In this document: in pieces, positions 29,207 to 38,025 of the stretch
How the letters are laid out: every line of letters begins with the position of its first letter
Numbering within the stretch: position 1 is the first letter of the stretch
NCBI GenBank assembly: GCA_023091735.1
Contig: JALKBU010000075.1
Span: 1 to 64,000 of the forward strand
Length of the DNA stretch: 64,000 nucleotides
Source of the DNA: Trichomonas tenax
Lineage: Eukaryota; Parabasalia; Trichomonadida; Trichomonadidae
Direction of reading: 5' to 3'
The notes under the pieces: model-generated
Database searches by the model: none
Told to the model about the DNA's origin: nothing
The model's input: only the letters and a program-made list of their open reading frames with translations
Program-made: the position numbers and the translations under genes

Positions 29207-29332
29207 GCTATGCCTTCATGTAGAGTATGGATTGGATAACTGTTTTTCTGATTCCTTTGGCTGATGCTCTTTCTTGATCTTGAAAGAGATATCATTCATC
29301 ATAATGAAAATAAGGTTATTGATATTTTGATA

Positions 29333-29794
29333 ATGGGAGTTGAGCAAAGTATTGGACAACCTCCAGACGATGGCTTTCAAGAGAAGGTCCCTGATGTCAG
29401 CGTTGTTGAGGAAGTTGGAGATTCCGTTTTTGACAAAGAAATACACAAATTGGAAAATTCGAGTTATGAAACTGAAAGAATGATGACGAAACTGTATAAT
29501 AAACTTAATTCGTCACAAGTTTATAGTAATCCTATATATATTAAACGCATCAAAGGTCTAGTCCAAGAAATTATCGAACTAAACAAACGAATCAGTAATA
29601 TGAATAGTTCTTCATCCACTGGTGATGACAAACCTTCTACAGGAACTGAGTCAAAATCATCATCACAGAATGAAGATATTGATAAAGAAATCAAAGCTGC
29701 AAAACAAGAGTTCGAGGGTTTACTCAAGAAACGAGATGAGCTTAAGCAAAAGAATGAAATTCTAAAACAACTTCTTGAATTCAAAATTCTTTAA
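29333..29794 (+). CDS. Small coiled-coil protein, unknown
   Basis: A 153-residue protein if translation starts at MGVEQSIGQPPDDGF; the open frame reaches an earlier ATG at 29264, which would add 23 mostly hydrophobic/charged residues. Acidic N-terminus, helical middle (DKEIHKLENSSYETERMMTKLY), Ser-rich linker (SSSSTGDDKPSTGTESKSSS) and a C-terminal coiled coil (IKAAKQEFEGLLKKRDEL). I recognise no family. It diverges from the broken Raptor gene. Confidence 0.6.
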   Translation: MGVEQSIGQPPDDGFQEKVPDVSVVEEVGDSVFDKEIHKLENSSYETERMMTKLYNKLNSSQVYSNPIYIKRIKGLVQEIIELNKRISNMNSSSSTGDDKPSTGTESKSSSQNEDIDKEIKAAKQEFEGLLKKRDELKQKNEILKQLLEFKIL

Positions 29795-29896
29795 TTAAGA
29801 TTCAAGACGTTTAATGAACTGATACTATCCTGTATAAATTTTGTTTGTGATAATAAAAAAACTGATATTATTTTATAACATACTCTATTTAAATTT

Positions 29897-31198
29897 TCAT
29901 GATTCCTGTTTGGGTAGTTGATTCCTGAATTCTTCAATCTTCTTCAGCTGTTCTTCGCCCACTTCATCCTCATCTATTTCGTCTATTACTTTAATGTATT
30001 CGTTTAAGTAAGGAATGGTAGAAATATCTTCTTCGGTCTTTTCATATACAATTAGTATCATTGTTGCTAAAGCAAGACTCATATCTAGTAGTTGCTCGTT
30101 GGAATCCATAGCGAGGACAACTAAGAAAGATACAAAATTCATATCTACTAAATCTAAAACAAAGTCTAAGTCAGCATAACTAAATAATTTCTGAATGTAA
30201 AACGTAGCAGCAAATCTCTGAACAAATGTTCCATTTGAAATGATTAGGAAAAGGAATGATATAATAGCATCATCAGAAAGAGGTCTCCACAAATCTGTTA
30301 TCTTAATCAAAAAGTATATGAAGTATTCGGGTAAATCCTGACCCAATGTTACACTGGATCCAATTAATAAGTCCCTGAATTCTGCTGTCCATAAGGCTTC
30401 AAATAGCAATTTTGATTCAAGGAACGTGAGGAGTTCTAAAAGGAGTTTTGTTGATTCCATTTCAGTAAGCGCAGTCATAAAGAATTTTTTGTTTATGGAG
30501 TCGAATTGTACTGTAAATCCTGATTTATGAAGTGTATTTATTGATTTTAATATATACTTTAGAGATCCATCAACTTGGCTTTCAACGAGTGTGTGAATGA
30601 TACTCTCGAATTGGTCCATATTCTTTTGTTCAAAGTTTGTGGAAAGAAGCTCACTAACAAACTTTGCATTTAATATTATCACTTGCGCAAATTCATTCAC
30701 TGAACCGAACCATGTTTCACATAATTCATCCACAAAATAGTTCTCAATAAGGAAATCTGCGAACTTAGGAATATTGATTGTTAAGTATATAATGAAATCA
30801 AACAAGTATTTAAATACTTTTGTTTCATGAGATGTTAAAACATTTAAAATTCTTGCGTAAAATGTTTCAAATTGATCTTCATTGAGTTGCAATATATTGC
30901 TATTAAGAAATTTTGTTAATAAATGAAGACTTTCTATTAAAATCGCTATATTCGTAGTTTCATAAAAGTTTTTTAATGCGTATTCAACAATCCCGGATTC
31001 CTCGAAGATTTTCTGTATAGATACCTTTGAAGTAGAGAGCATTCTAATGAAATATTGTAAGCCTATTAAAATTTGATCATCATTGTCTGTATTTAATGCA
31101 TCAATATACTGTGGCATGTCAACTAACTCCTGTGGTAAAGTATTTCGTACCGAATTCAGTATGTGACTGGAAATTGGGTCACGAATACTAGATTTCAT
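29897..31198 (-). CDS. Armadillo/HEAT-repeat protein, importin-alpha-like
   Basis: A 433-residue helical-repeat protein. The opening resembles importin-alpha after its IBB: MPQYIDALNTDNDDQILIGLQYFIRMLS, then SIQKIFEESGIVEYALKNF, recalling LPxMVxGVxSxDxxxQLEAxxxFRKLLS and PPIxEVIxxGVVPRFVEFL. Further ARM-like helices follow but decay toward an acidic C-terminus (EIDEDEVGEEQLKKIEEF). No basic IBB is present. It is likely a cytosolic/nuclear adaptor that lost autoinhibition, or an ARM scaffold unrelated to import. It is the same class as 10876-12231 but not obviously a recent duplicate. Confidence 0.8.
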   Translation of the reverse strand: MKSSIRDPISSHILNSVRNTLPQELVDMPQYIDALNTDNDDQILIGLQYFIRMLSTSKVSIQKIFEESGIVEYALKNFYETTNIAILIESLHLLTKFLNSNILQLNEDQFETFYARILNVLTSHETKVFKYLFDFIIYLTINIPKFADFLIENYFVDELCETWFGSVNEFAQVIILNAKFVSELLSTNFEQKNMDQFESIIHTLVESQVDGSLKYILKSINTLHKSGFTVQFDSINKKFFMTALTEMESTKLLLELLTFLESKLLFEALWTAEFRDLLIGSSVTLGQDLPEYFIYFLIKITDLWRPLSDDAIISFLFLIISNGTFVQRFAATFYIQKLFSYADLDFVLDLVDMNFVSFLVVLAMDSNEQLLDMSLALATMILIVYEKTEEDISTIPYLNEYIKVIDEIDEDEVGEEQLKKIEEFRNQLPKQES

Positions 31199-31396
31199 TC
31201 AGAATAATAAAGACCAGTCAACATTGATACGAATCAAAAGGTTACATATGAACAAATTTATAACTTTGATTCGGCAATTATCAATAAATTTAAATGTATT
31301 TTTAAATTGGTAAAATAATAGGTTTAGTTATGTTAACTACAAAGTGCTAGGCTGATTTTGCATACAAAAAGATATCAAATAACAATATGAATAAAG
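31199..31396. other. AT-rich spacer
   Basis: A short spacer with no recognised element. It precedes coding-like remnants. Confidence 0.35.
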
Positions 31397-31609
31397 TTAA
31401 TAGCCATAAGATCTCAAAATCTCCGCAACATGCACATCAGCTTCGAAACAGTTTTGTGCCTGAACTCTGTCAGTATGGTAAGCGAGAATGAAGCATGTCT
31501 TGCATCGAGAAACCATTAAACCTGAAGAGTGATAACGAAGAATTGAAAATTCTGTTCCTTTTAAGTAATTTTGAAATTTTACTAAGATATGTACATGAAC
31601 AAAAAAATT
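31397..31609 (-). pseudogene. Coding-like remnant or unrecognised exon, 70 codons, no start
   Basis: An open stretch ending at TAA 31397-31399 and bounded upstream by TAA at 31610-31612. Its composition is protein-like, unlike the AT-rich surroundings: SILRYHSSGLMVSRCK, then CFILAYHTDRVQAQNC, then FEADVHVAEILRSYGY. The only ATG is internal. A second protein-like stretch of about 33 codons lies upstream on the same strand (about 31735-31836, KKFLASKYVTNTKPMLLRYN). Together they may be a decayed small gene, or exons separated by AT-rich DNA without a recognisable trichomonad splice motif. I do not recognise the family. Confidence 0.45.
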
Positions 31610-31977
31610 TTAATAACCTAAAATGTATTATTTTAGAAAAGTAATAATAATATAATGTTTATTTTGATTTTCAGTCGAATGCCAAATGGAAAATTCTTCG
31701 AAAATGTTTAGGTGCTTCCAGCTCCATTTCTTTATTATAAGGATTGCTTCTCGCTCTCAGCATTGTATCTTAAAAGCATAGGCTTAGTGTTGGTTACATA
31801 TTTGCTTGCTAGAAACTTCTTCCCGATGTATTTATTTCATTTGAAAAAATTTAAATTTTTCTTTAATTTTTCACACCCCCTTTCTAAAAAAGATAGCCCC
31901 TATATTTCATTGAAGTATTTCTTGACTCAAAAAATCGAACAACTGTGGTAGCAAATTGCATAGTTATACCAATACTT
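31610..31977. other. Spacer with a second short coding-like remnant
   Basis: AT-rich DNA containing the roughly 33-codon minus-strand protein-like stretch at about 31735-31836 described above. Nothing else is supported. Confidence 0.35.
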
Positions 31978-32472
31978 TTATTCCGGACAATAATTAGTGA
32001 TGTATTCCTTAACTTTATCTTGGAATTGTCCTTTGTTTTTCTGGAACATTTGTGCAGCTTCCATATTTAATGGAGAATTTGGATTTGGTTCGTAGAAAAG
32101 GAAATAGAGTGTTTGATTTAACATTGTTATAGAATACAAAGGAAGGTAGTTATCACGCAATATATTTAAGCAAACTGGACCATCTTCATCGATATTCGGG
32201 TGCCAAACGCGAGTCAAACACTTCACACTTGGAGGGGTAATCGGCCAGTCGTCAGGAATTACAAATTCGAATAAGAATTTACCACCACGCCAGAAGCCTT
32301 CAGTTGGTTGAACTGTTACATGGAATTTCTGAATGTTGTTTGGATCAGGGATTGAGATTTTGCAGCCCTGGTTGATAGCCTCTTCAAGGTCCTTGTTCAA
32401 ACGGACTTGAGCAGAGTTAGCTTTGTGTTTTACAGCAAGAATTTTGTTCACTGCATCATTCTTGTCAGACAT
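31978..32472 (-). CDS. Ubiquitin-like-conjugating E2 enzyme, UBC12 (NEDD8)-like
   Basis: A 164-residue UBC-fold protein. The HPN motif is at residues 91-93 and the catalytic cysteine is C101 in GPVCLNILRDNY, followed by the helix and YLFYEPNPNSPLN loop. The sequences VKCLTRVWHPNIDEDGPVCL and EPNPNSPLNMEAAQMFQKN match the NEDD8 E2 UBC12 (VKCxTxVYHPNIDxxGNVCLNILREDW, EPNPEDPLNKEAAE) better than ubiquitin E2s. UBC12 transfers NEDD8 to cullins and so activates SCF-type ligases. The N-terminal 24 residues are longer than the E2 core, as in UBC12, though the MIKLF-type docking peptide is not evident. It is divergent from the acetyl-CoA synthetase gene with 54 bp between starts. Confidence 0.88.
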   Translation of the reverse strand: MSDKNDAVNKILAVKHKANSAQVRLNKDLEEAINQGCKISIPDPNNIQKFHVTVQPTEGFWRGGKFLFEFVIPDDWPITPPSVKCLTRVWHPNIDEDGPVCLNILRDNYLPLYSITMLNQTLYFLFYEPNPNSPLNMEAAQMFQKNKGQFQDKVKEYITNYCPE

Positions 32473-32526
32473 CGAACAATTTATAATATAACCTTATATC
32501 GATAAAACCGTCATTTTTTTGATAGA
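32473..32526. promoter_or_regulatory. 54-bp divergent promoter
   Basis: The complete upstream region of the E2 and acetyl-CoA synthetase genes. CCGTCATTTTTTT (about 32507-32519), just before the plus-strand ATG, resembles a trichomonad initiator (TCA followed by pyrimidine/T). Untranslated leaders must be very short. Confidence 0.4.
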
Positions 32527-34452
32527 ATGGAATATGTTCCACGAAACCACCAGAAGTACATCAGCATGAGGAAGAGGGCTGAGGAAGATCCAGTCAACTT
32601 TTGGAGCGACACTGCGAAGGAAACAATTACATGGATAAATTCTGATTTCAAGAATGTGATCGCCGACATAGGCGAAGAGAACTCTTTTTGGTTCGATGGT
32701 GGCGTCATGAACACATGCTACAATGCTGTTGACCGCTGGGCCGATGCAAATTCAGATAAAGTTGCCTTAATTTACGAAGGAAACGAACCATCTGATCAAT
32801 ACACAGTCACATTTGGACAACTCAAGGAAAAGGTTTGCAAGATGGCAAACGTTCTCCTTGAACATGGAATTAAGAAGGGAATGACTGTCGCTTTGTACCT
32901 TCCTGTTAGCGTTGAGTGCATCATTTCCATGATGGCTTGCGCAAGAATCGGTGCAATTCACACAGTTATCTTTGGAGCCTTTGCAGGCACAGCCTTAAGC
33001 TATAGAATCTCAAATTCTGAGGCTACACTTGTTGTCAGCGCAGATTCATACATGCGCGGTGTCAAGAAGATCCCAATGAGGAAAACACTTCTCTCTGCTC
33101 TCGAAAATTGCCCGCAAGTTAAACACGTTATATTCACAAATTACGAAGAAACAGAAGCCAAAGATCTACCATACACAATCGAAAGCTTCAATGCACTCCT
33201 TGAGGCTGCCAGTGCTGAATGTGAGTGCATTCCAATGCAAGCTTCAGAACCATTATTTATTTTATACACATCTGGCTCTACAGGCGAGCCAAAAGGCATT
33301 ATCCATCGTATTGGGGGATACAGCGTAGCATCAGCTCTTACATTCAAGTATGTATTTGACATTGATTCAGAATCAATTTTCGGATGCACATCAGATCTTG
33401 GATGGATTACAGGGCATTCATATGTCTGCTATGGTCCACTTCTTAATGGCATCCCAACTCTCATTTTTGGATCTCTTCCTCTTTATCCAGATGCTAAGAG
33501 ATCTTGGGAGCTTATTTCGAAGTTGCGCTTAACACATTTCTACACATCACCTTCTGCTGCACGTGCTATCGCTGCTCATATCAAGACAGTTGATCAAATC
33601 AAGGATTATGATATCTCAACTCTCCGTGTCATCGGATCTGTCGGTGAAACACTTGATGAGGAAACCTGCATCTACTTACATGATGTCCTTGGCCAGAAGA
33701 AGTGCTGGATTGTTGATACATACTGGCAGACAGAACTTGGATCAATCATTGCTACATCAGTTCCAGGTATTGAGAAGTTGCCACCAGGTATCGTTGGCCG
33801 CTCTCTCTTTGGCACAGAAATCGTTCTCATCGATGCTGAAGATCATCATGTCATAGCATCAACACGCTCAGGCAATCCTTCAAAGATCGAGACCGGACTT
33901 TTGTGCATTGCAACACCATGGCCAGGCTTAGCCAATGCGGCATTCAAGTCCACAAAGAGTTTCAAGGATATATATATTGTTAAGGATACACACTTCTTCT
34001 CAACAGGTGATACAGCTCAAATCGATACAAATGGTTACATCAGAATTACAGGAAGAATCGATGACCAGCTTTGCGTTAACGGACACAGAGTTGGTCCAGC
34101 TGAAGTTGAAGAGGCTATCATGAAGCTCGATGATGTTCATGATACTGCTGTTGTTGGTATCCCATCAAAGAAGACAACTCAGGAAATCGTTGCCTTCGTT
34201 GTCTCTAATGTTGAGAGTGATGAGATGAAGAAGAGAGTCAGCGACACAGTTACACAGAACTTCGGTGCTATCGGAAGACCATCAAAGATTATCTTTGTCA
34301 AGGCATTACCAAAGACAAATAGCGCCAAGATCATTAGAATGCTTCTCAAGGATATTTTGATTAATGGCCAGAAGCCAGCACAACTTCCACATACACTTGC
34401 AAACCCACAAGATATAGACAGAATTGTTGAGGCAATTATAGCTTCTAAGTAA
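32527..34452 (+). CDS. AMP-forming acetyl-CoA synthetase
   Basis: A 641-residue full-length acyl-adenylate-forming enzyme of the acetyl-CoA synthetase type (acetate + ATP + CoA to acetyl-CoA + AMP + PPi). Motifs: the P-loop-like A3 motif LYTSGSTGEPKG (about 246-257), YWQTELGS (A5 region), STGDTAQIDTNGYIRITGRIDD (A7/A8) and PKTNSAKIIR with the adenylation lysine at K601 (usual form PKTRSGKIMR). The N-terminal ACS cap (FWFDGGVMNTCYNAVDRW) is present. No hydrogenosomal presequence is evident, so a cytosolic location is likely. Trichomonads are known for making ATP by acetate:succinate CoA-transferase plus succinyl-CoA synthetase, so this enzyme probably serves acetate scavenging or acyl activation. 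The substrate could also be propionate. Confidence 0.95.
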   Translation: MEYVPRNHQKYISMRKRAEEDPVNFWSDTAKETITWINSDFKNVIADIGEENSFWFDGGVMNTCYNAVDRWADANSDKVALIYEGNEPSDQYTVTFGQLKEKVCKMANVLLEHGIKKGMTVALYLPVSVECIISMMACARIGAIHTVIFGAFAGTALSYRISNSEATLVVSADSYMRGVKKIPMRKTLLSALENCPQVKHVIFTNYEETEAKDLPYTIESFNALLEAASAECECIPMQASEPLFILYTSGSTGEPKGIIHRIGGYSVASALTFKYVFDIDSESIFGCTSDLGWITGHSYVCYGPLLNGIPTLIFGSLPLYPDAKRSWELISKLRLTHFYTSPSAARAIAAHIKTVDQIKDYDISTLRVIGSVGETLDEETCIYLHDVLGQKKCWIVDTYWQTELGSIIATSVPGIEKLPPGIVGRSLFGTEIVLIDAEDHHVIASTRSGNPSKIETGLLCIATPWPGLANAAFKSTKSFKDIYIVKDTHFFSTGDTAQIDTNGYIRITGRIDDQLCVNGHRVGPAEVEEAIMKLDDVHDTAVVGIPSKKTTQEIVAFVVSNVESDEMKKRVSDTVTQNFGAIGRPSKIIFVKALPKTNSAKIIRMLLKDILINGQKPAQLPHTLANPQDIDRIVEAIIASK

Positions 34453-34604
34453 CTTTATAATAGAATTACCTTGCATTATTAAAATTTCACTTTTTAGATT
34501 GATACATAATTATACGAATCCTCATATTAAGGAAAGGTTTAATTAGTTCTTATTGAAAAAGAAATATAATACAAGTCAATGGTTTTCAACCTGCTGAAGC
34601 TTGA

Positions 34605-34632
34605 ATTAAAAGTGACAGTACAAAAGGTGACA
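34605..34632 (+). promoter_or_regulatory. Tandem GTGACA promoter-like motifs
   Basis: AAAAGTGACA (34608-34617) and AAAAGGTGACA (34622-34632) lie in tandem, the second touching the ATG at 34633. They support 34633 rather than the earlier in-frame ATG at 34579 as the start. Confidence 0.45.
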
Positions 34633-35973
34633 ATGTTCTTTGCTTTCGCAAGTTTAACTTTTTCTTCGTTGTTTCGTTTTAACGACGAAGTCATTCCAAA
34701 AGGCAAAATCATACCCAGGATGTTCGACATGACTCCTGGATATCTTCGTCTCAATATTTCTATCACGAAATGTGATGGAAACTGTGAAATCGAGTTGATA
34801 GCATTCGAAGAAGTTCGTAGGAATCAAGTGTTCTTCGCGTCTGACAACTACCAGGCTGTGTGTTGTTCGCCGTCGAGGAACTGCTCGAACAGTATCCATT
34901 ACAATGACCCAACTCCAGTAATTCGCAGGCCAATTGAGATCAAAACTATCGCAGATACCAATTCTATCGAAAGTGATATACTTTTAGAGAAAATAGTTAC
35001 CTTGAACAGAATTGATTTATCAAGTTTCCAAAGTGCTGATATTGAACTTCCACGTCGCGGAATTTGGACAGTTATGATTGCAAATTGCGGTGCCAATGAT
35101 GTAAATATCGATGGAAATGCGACAATGGCTAGAAGAATCGGCTATCTCGACGATAGATTGCGTAACAATCATTATGTCTCAATCTTACAGATTATAGCCG
35201 GTTGCTTATACATATTCATCTTCCTTTTCACTATTTGGAATTCCACACCTCATTTTGAGCGTGATCACTATATTGAGATGATAACATGTGGTGTTTTCAT
35301 TTTCAATGGTTTCTTGTCTTGGGGCTTCTTCTACTTACTTAACAAATTTGTTGATATTCATTTTTCAGTCGTTATTATTTTTGTAATTTTACATTCATTT
35401 TGTATTGTAGAAATGCTTTACGCAATATTCTCTTCACTTCAAAGACCTGTAGAAATTCCAATATTCAAATTCTCATTACTTGCCATTCCAATTATAATCG
35501 GATATATTTTCCAAATGTATGGCTACGTCAATTTCGCGCAGCGTACAACAGGAAAGTGGTTGTTCGGATATGGCAAGTATCCAGCATTCCTCTTCATAAT
35601 TCAATCCGTTATTCATATTAGTTTATCTTATTATTCCTTCACACACAAGCCAAATGAGTCCCTTGATGGTGAAAGGAGACCACGTCTTGTTGGTTTGTTC
35701 TTTGGATCTGCAACAATGTATGTTATAATGAACTTCGCTCTCTTCTTACTGAGAATTAGATCCAATGTTATTTCCACAAGAAAGAGTGAGTGGGTTCCGT
35801 GGTCAATTACGCCTCTTATCATGTTTTTCCTTCTTGCAATTAATGGTTGGTTTGTTTCCAATATTAATACAGAAGGTTGGGTTGTTTTAGGATCAGGTCC
35901 AATTGGATCAGGTAAGGATGTCGATGAACAAGGAATCGCCCCTCTTGCGGACGATGATCCATTTGATAATTGA
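34633..35973 (+). CDS. GOST-type seven-transmembrane protein
   Basis: A 446-residue protein from ATG 34633, the start that yields a signal peptide (MFFAFASLTFSSLF); an in-frame ATG at 34579 would add 18 residues. A luminal beta-rich domain of about 165 residues with paired cysteines (CDGNCEI, VCCSPSRNC) is followed by seven hydrophobic helices (about 185-415) and an acidic tail ending DDDPFDN. This is the plan of the GOST family (TMEM87, GPR107/108, TMEM145, Wntless). Those proteins act in Golgi-to-endosome or plasma-membrane trafficking and cargo carriage. A trafficking role is inferred from the fold plan. The final acidic/Phe motif could be a retrieval or adaptor signal. Confidence 0.85.
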   Translation: MFFAFASLTFSSLFRFNDEVIPKGKIIPRMFDMTPGYLRLNISITKCDGNCEIELIAFEEVRRNQVFFASDNYQAVCCSPSRNCSNSIHYNDPTPVIRRPIEIKTIADTNSIESDILLEKIVTLNRIDLSSFQSADIELPRRGIWTVMIANCGANDVNIDGNATMARRIGYLDDRLRNNHYVSILQIIAGCLYIFIFLFTIWNSTPHFERDHYIEMITCGVFIFNGFLSWGFFYLLNKFVDIHFSVVIIFVILHSFCIVEMLYAIFSSLQRPVEIPIFKFSLLAIPIIIGYIFQMYGYVNFAQRTTGKWLFGYGKYPAFLFIIQSVIHISLSYYSFTHKPNESLDGERRPRLVGLFFGSATMYVIMNFALFLLRIRSNVISTRKSEWVPWSITPLIMFFLLAINGWFVSNINTEGWVVLGSGPIGSGKDVDEQGIAPLADDDPFDN

Positions 35974-36181
35974 AATCATTCATAGATCATGTTTATATGT
36001 TATTGCGAATAGAAATATTATGAACTTTCTAATAAAGTATTGTATTCTTTTAGTTATATTTCTAATTCTATTTTTCAAATCATTTAAGTCATTAATTGTA
36101 GATAAAATCATATCAAACGCTTGAAATAGAAACAATTCTTTAGATTATTTAACAAACAAACAAGATTAATATAAAATATAA

Positions 36182-36634
36182 TTATTTCAATGAACTCTGA
36201 ATTCCCATTTCTCTCTCTAAGTTCATAAGCTCAACAAAGTATCCTTGCTTTTCAAGATCTAATTGACGCATTGCAGGATCTAATAATTGAATTTCTTGTA
36301 AAAGCTTTTCATTTTCTTCTCTTTTGTTACGAATCAATTCCGCAAGAGCAATATTTTCTAAGTATATCTGTGCTGTTGTTAGCTTACTAAGATCTTTCTT
36401 TTCTAATTTATCGGATTCTTCATCTGCCATTGATGTTAAGTCCTTTTCGTAAATGTGATACAAAATTTGCGCATTTTCAATTAAGTTCGGACATGAACTA
36501 ACAGCTTCATTTCTATAAAGTTCAGGAACAGTGTTATATATTGCTTGATTTAAGTCGTCGTATTTCTTTTTCGATAGGTTGTCTCTTAGCCATCGATCTG
36601 TTTGGTCAGCTTTATACTGTGAAACTGGTTTCAT
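36182..36634 (-). CDS. Small coiled-coil protein, unknown
   Basis: A 150-residue helical protein. A helical N-terminal unit (WLRDNLSKKKYDDLNQAIYN) is followed by a linker and a coiled coil (about 85-140, RNKREENEKLLQEIQLLDP). No known domain is recognised. It might be a subunit of a small cytoskeletal or kinetochore-type complex, but nothing specific supports this. It diverges from the next gene with 78 bp between starts. Confidence 0.75.
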   Translation of the reverse strand: MKPVSQYKADQTDRWLRDNLSKKKYDDLNQAIYNTVPELYRNEAVSSCPNLIENAQILYHIYEKDLTSMADEESDKLEKKDLSKLTTAQIYLENIALAELIRNKREENEKLLQEIQLLDPAMRQLDLEKQGYFVELMNLEREMGIQSSLK

Positions 36635-36685
36635 TATGAAAATATGAAACCGACATTTACATCAAAATCTGCCAAGTAAGTTATT

Positions 36686-36698
36686 AAAAAAGGTGACA
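36686..36698 (+). promoter_or_regulatory. AAAAAAGGTGACA promoter-like motif
   Basis: This copy of the recurrent motif lies 14 nt before the ATG at 36713, within the 78-bp divergent spacer. Confidence 0.42.
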
Positions 36699-36712
36699 AA
36701 AATAAAATTTCG

Positions 36713-37189
36713 ATGAGTTCTTGGCTCGAGAACATCAAAAATCAGCATGGATCTCTTGTTGAAGAAGAGGAGGAAGAGGAAGAAGTTGTTGAAAAACAGA
36801 ATCCTCCTTCAGCTGAAGTTAAAACTGAAAATCAAAACAACACTCCAGAAACAGTCGAAAATTCTCAAAATACACCACAGGAAATCAAACAGAATATAAA
36901 AGAAAATAAGGAAACTAAATATAAATATCAAGGCCCATCAACAAAGGAAACATATTTATTTGCCACGAGTATCCACAAAATTCAATCAAAACAAGAAAAA
37001 GGATATGTTCAAAACCTATTAAATATCAGAACAAACATTTCAAATGTATTAGATTCCGCATCAAAACCACTTGAAGAAGTCGGATTCTTGAATAAGGCTG
37101 CAATATCAGCTAAAAACCGATACGTTAATCTCAGAAGGTCTATCCTTTCTGTTCCTATCCCACATAAGATTGTCACACAAGCTAAATAA
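36713..37189 (+). CDS. Small protein with acidic N-terminus, unknown
   Basis: A 158-residue protein. A run of glutamates (VEEEEEEEEVVE, about 16-27) and an Asn/Gln/Glu-rich disordered stretch precede a conserved-looking C-terminal 80 residues (KYQGPSTKETYLFATSIHKI through NRYVNLRRSILSV). It has no membrane segment and no known domain that I can name. Confidence 0.7.
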   Translation: MSSWLENIKNQHGSLVEEEEEEEEVVEKQNPPSAEVKTENQNNTPETVENSQNTPQEIKQNIKENKETKYKYQGPSTKETYLFATSIHKIQSKQEKGYVQNLLNIRTNISNVLDSASKPLEEVGFLNKAAISAKNRYVNLRRSILSVPIPHKIVTQAK

Positions 37190-37237
37190 ATTTTTTGTAT
37201 TATTGATATCAGATATATTACGAATACAAACATGCTT

Positions 37238-37768
37238 TTAATTCTTGTAAGTCTTTGACTTCCATTTGGATGGTTCAATGTGAATCTTTACGTTACCAAT
37301 AAAAGTTCCTTCCATTGTTTTCATTGCGTTGATGTAATCATTGACATCCAAGAGGGAGACAAAGCCATAGAACTTACCACGACCTGATGAATCGTGAACG
37401 ACGTGTGCCTTTGCAAATGATTTAAAATGCTTAAAAGCTTCGTATAATTGATCATCACGGGCAGATGAGTGAAGTCCTGTGATTCTAATTCTGTAATCAT
37501 TTTCTGGCCATTCTGATAAAGAAGAATCATTCCAAACTCTTCCTGCATCTTGGCGAATATATTTTACTGAAGATTTTACATTCTCGCGAATGGATTGTTT
37601 ATGTTCTTCTCTCTTTTGGAATTTAACTGCATAAGTATTTGTACTTTCTTGTTGGCCAACAACAACAGCTTCTTCTTTCTTTATAAACTGCTCCTTTGGC
37701 TTATCGAGAAGCTTTGCTTCATACTCAAGTTTGAGTAACTCCTTCATCATTTCATCATCTTCAGCCAT
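37238..37768 (-). CDS. RRM RNA-binding protein, RBM42-like
   Basis: A 176-residue protein starting at MAEDDEMMKELLKL; an upstream ATG at 37849 is in frame but would swallow the promoter-like motif. The C-terminal RRM (about 92-170) has RNP2 YRIRITGL and RNP1 GKFYGFVSL. The surrounding sequence, with SFAKAHVVHDSSGRGKFYGF and a C-terminal SKWKSKTYKN, matches the single RRM of RBM42 (FxKAKVxRDxxxGKTKGYGFVSF ... SxWKDR). RBM42 associates with spliceosomal and mRNP complexes. The N-terminal part is charged and helical as in RBM42. Confidence 0.85.
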   Translation of the reverse strand: MAEDDEMMKELLKLEYEAKLLDKPKEQFIKKEEAVVVGQQESTNTYAVKFQKREEHKQSIRENVKSSVKYIRQDAGRVWNDSSLSEWPENDYRIRITGLHSSARDDQLYEAFKHFKSFAKAHVVHDSSGRGKFYGFVSLLDVNDYINAMKTMEGTFIGNVKIHIEPSKWKSKTYKN

Positions 37769-37788
37769 TTTTAAATTATGACTATATC

Positions 37789-37799
37789 TGACATGTAAA
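37789..37799 (-). promoter_or_regulatory. TTTACATGTCA motif upstream of the RRM gene
   Basis: TTTACATGTCA (minus strand) lies 20 nt before the ATG at 37768. It is one of the cleanest copies of this recurrent motif. Confidence 0.4.
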
Positions 37800-38025
37800 T
37801 CAACAAGAGTCAAAATTATCTGAACAGACTTAAAACAAAGTTGTTTCATGCTTAGCGGTATATAATTTAATAAGCAGCAGAATATTTTTTTTATTTAAGC
37901 ATCATAGATATTAAATGAAATTTTCATGTGCTTACAACTAAAATAGTTCATGCAGTTAAATACCTATTGTTAAAATATTCATATTTATTTATACTTAACA
38001 AACGATTTTTCAATTATAAACTTTT

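Noticed and set aside
34579..34632. The earlier ATG of the 7TM gene as its start
   Set aside because: It would put the two GTGACA motifs inside the gene and bury the signal peptide.
37769..37849. The upstream ATG of the RBM42-like gene as its start
   Set aside because: The extra 27 residues look non-coding, and the TTTACATGTCA motif lies within them.
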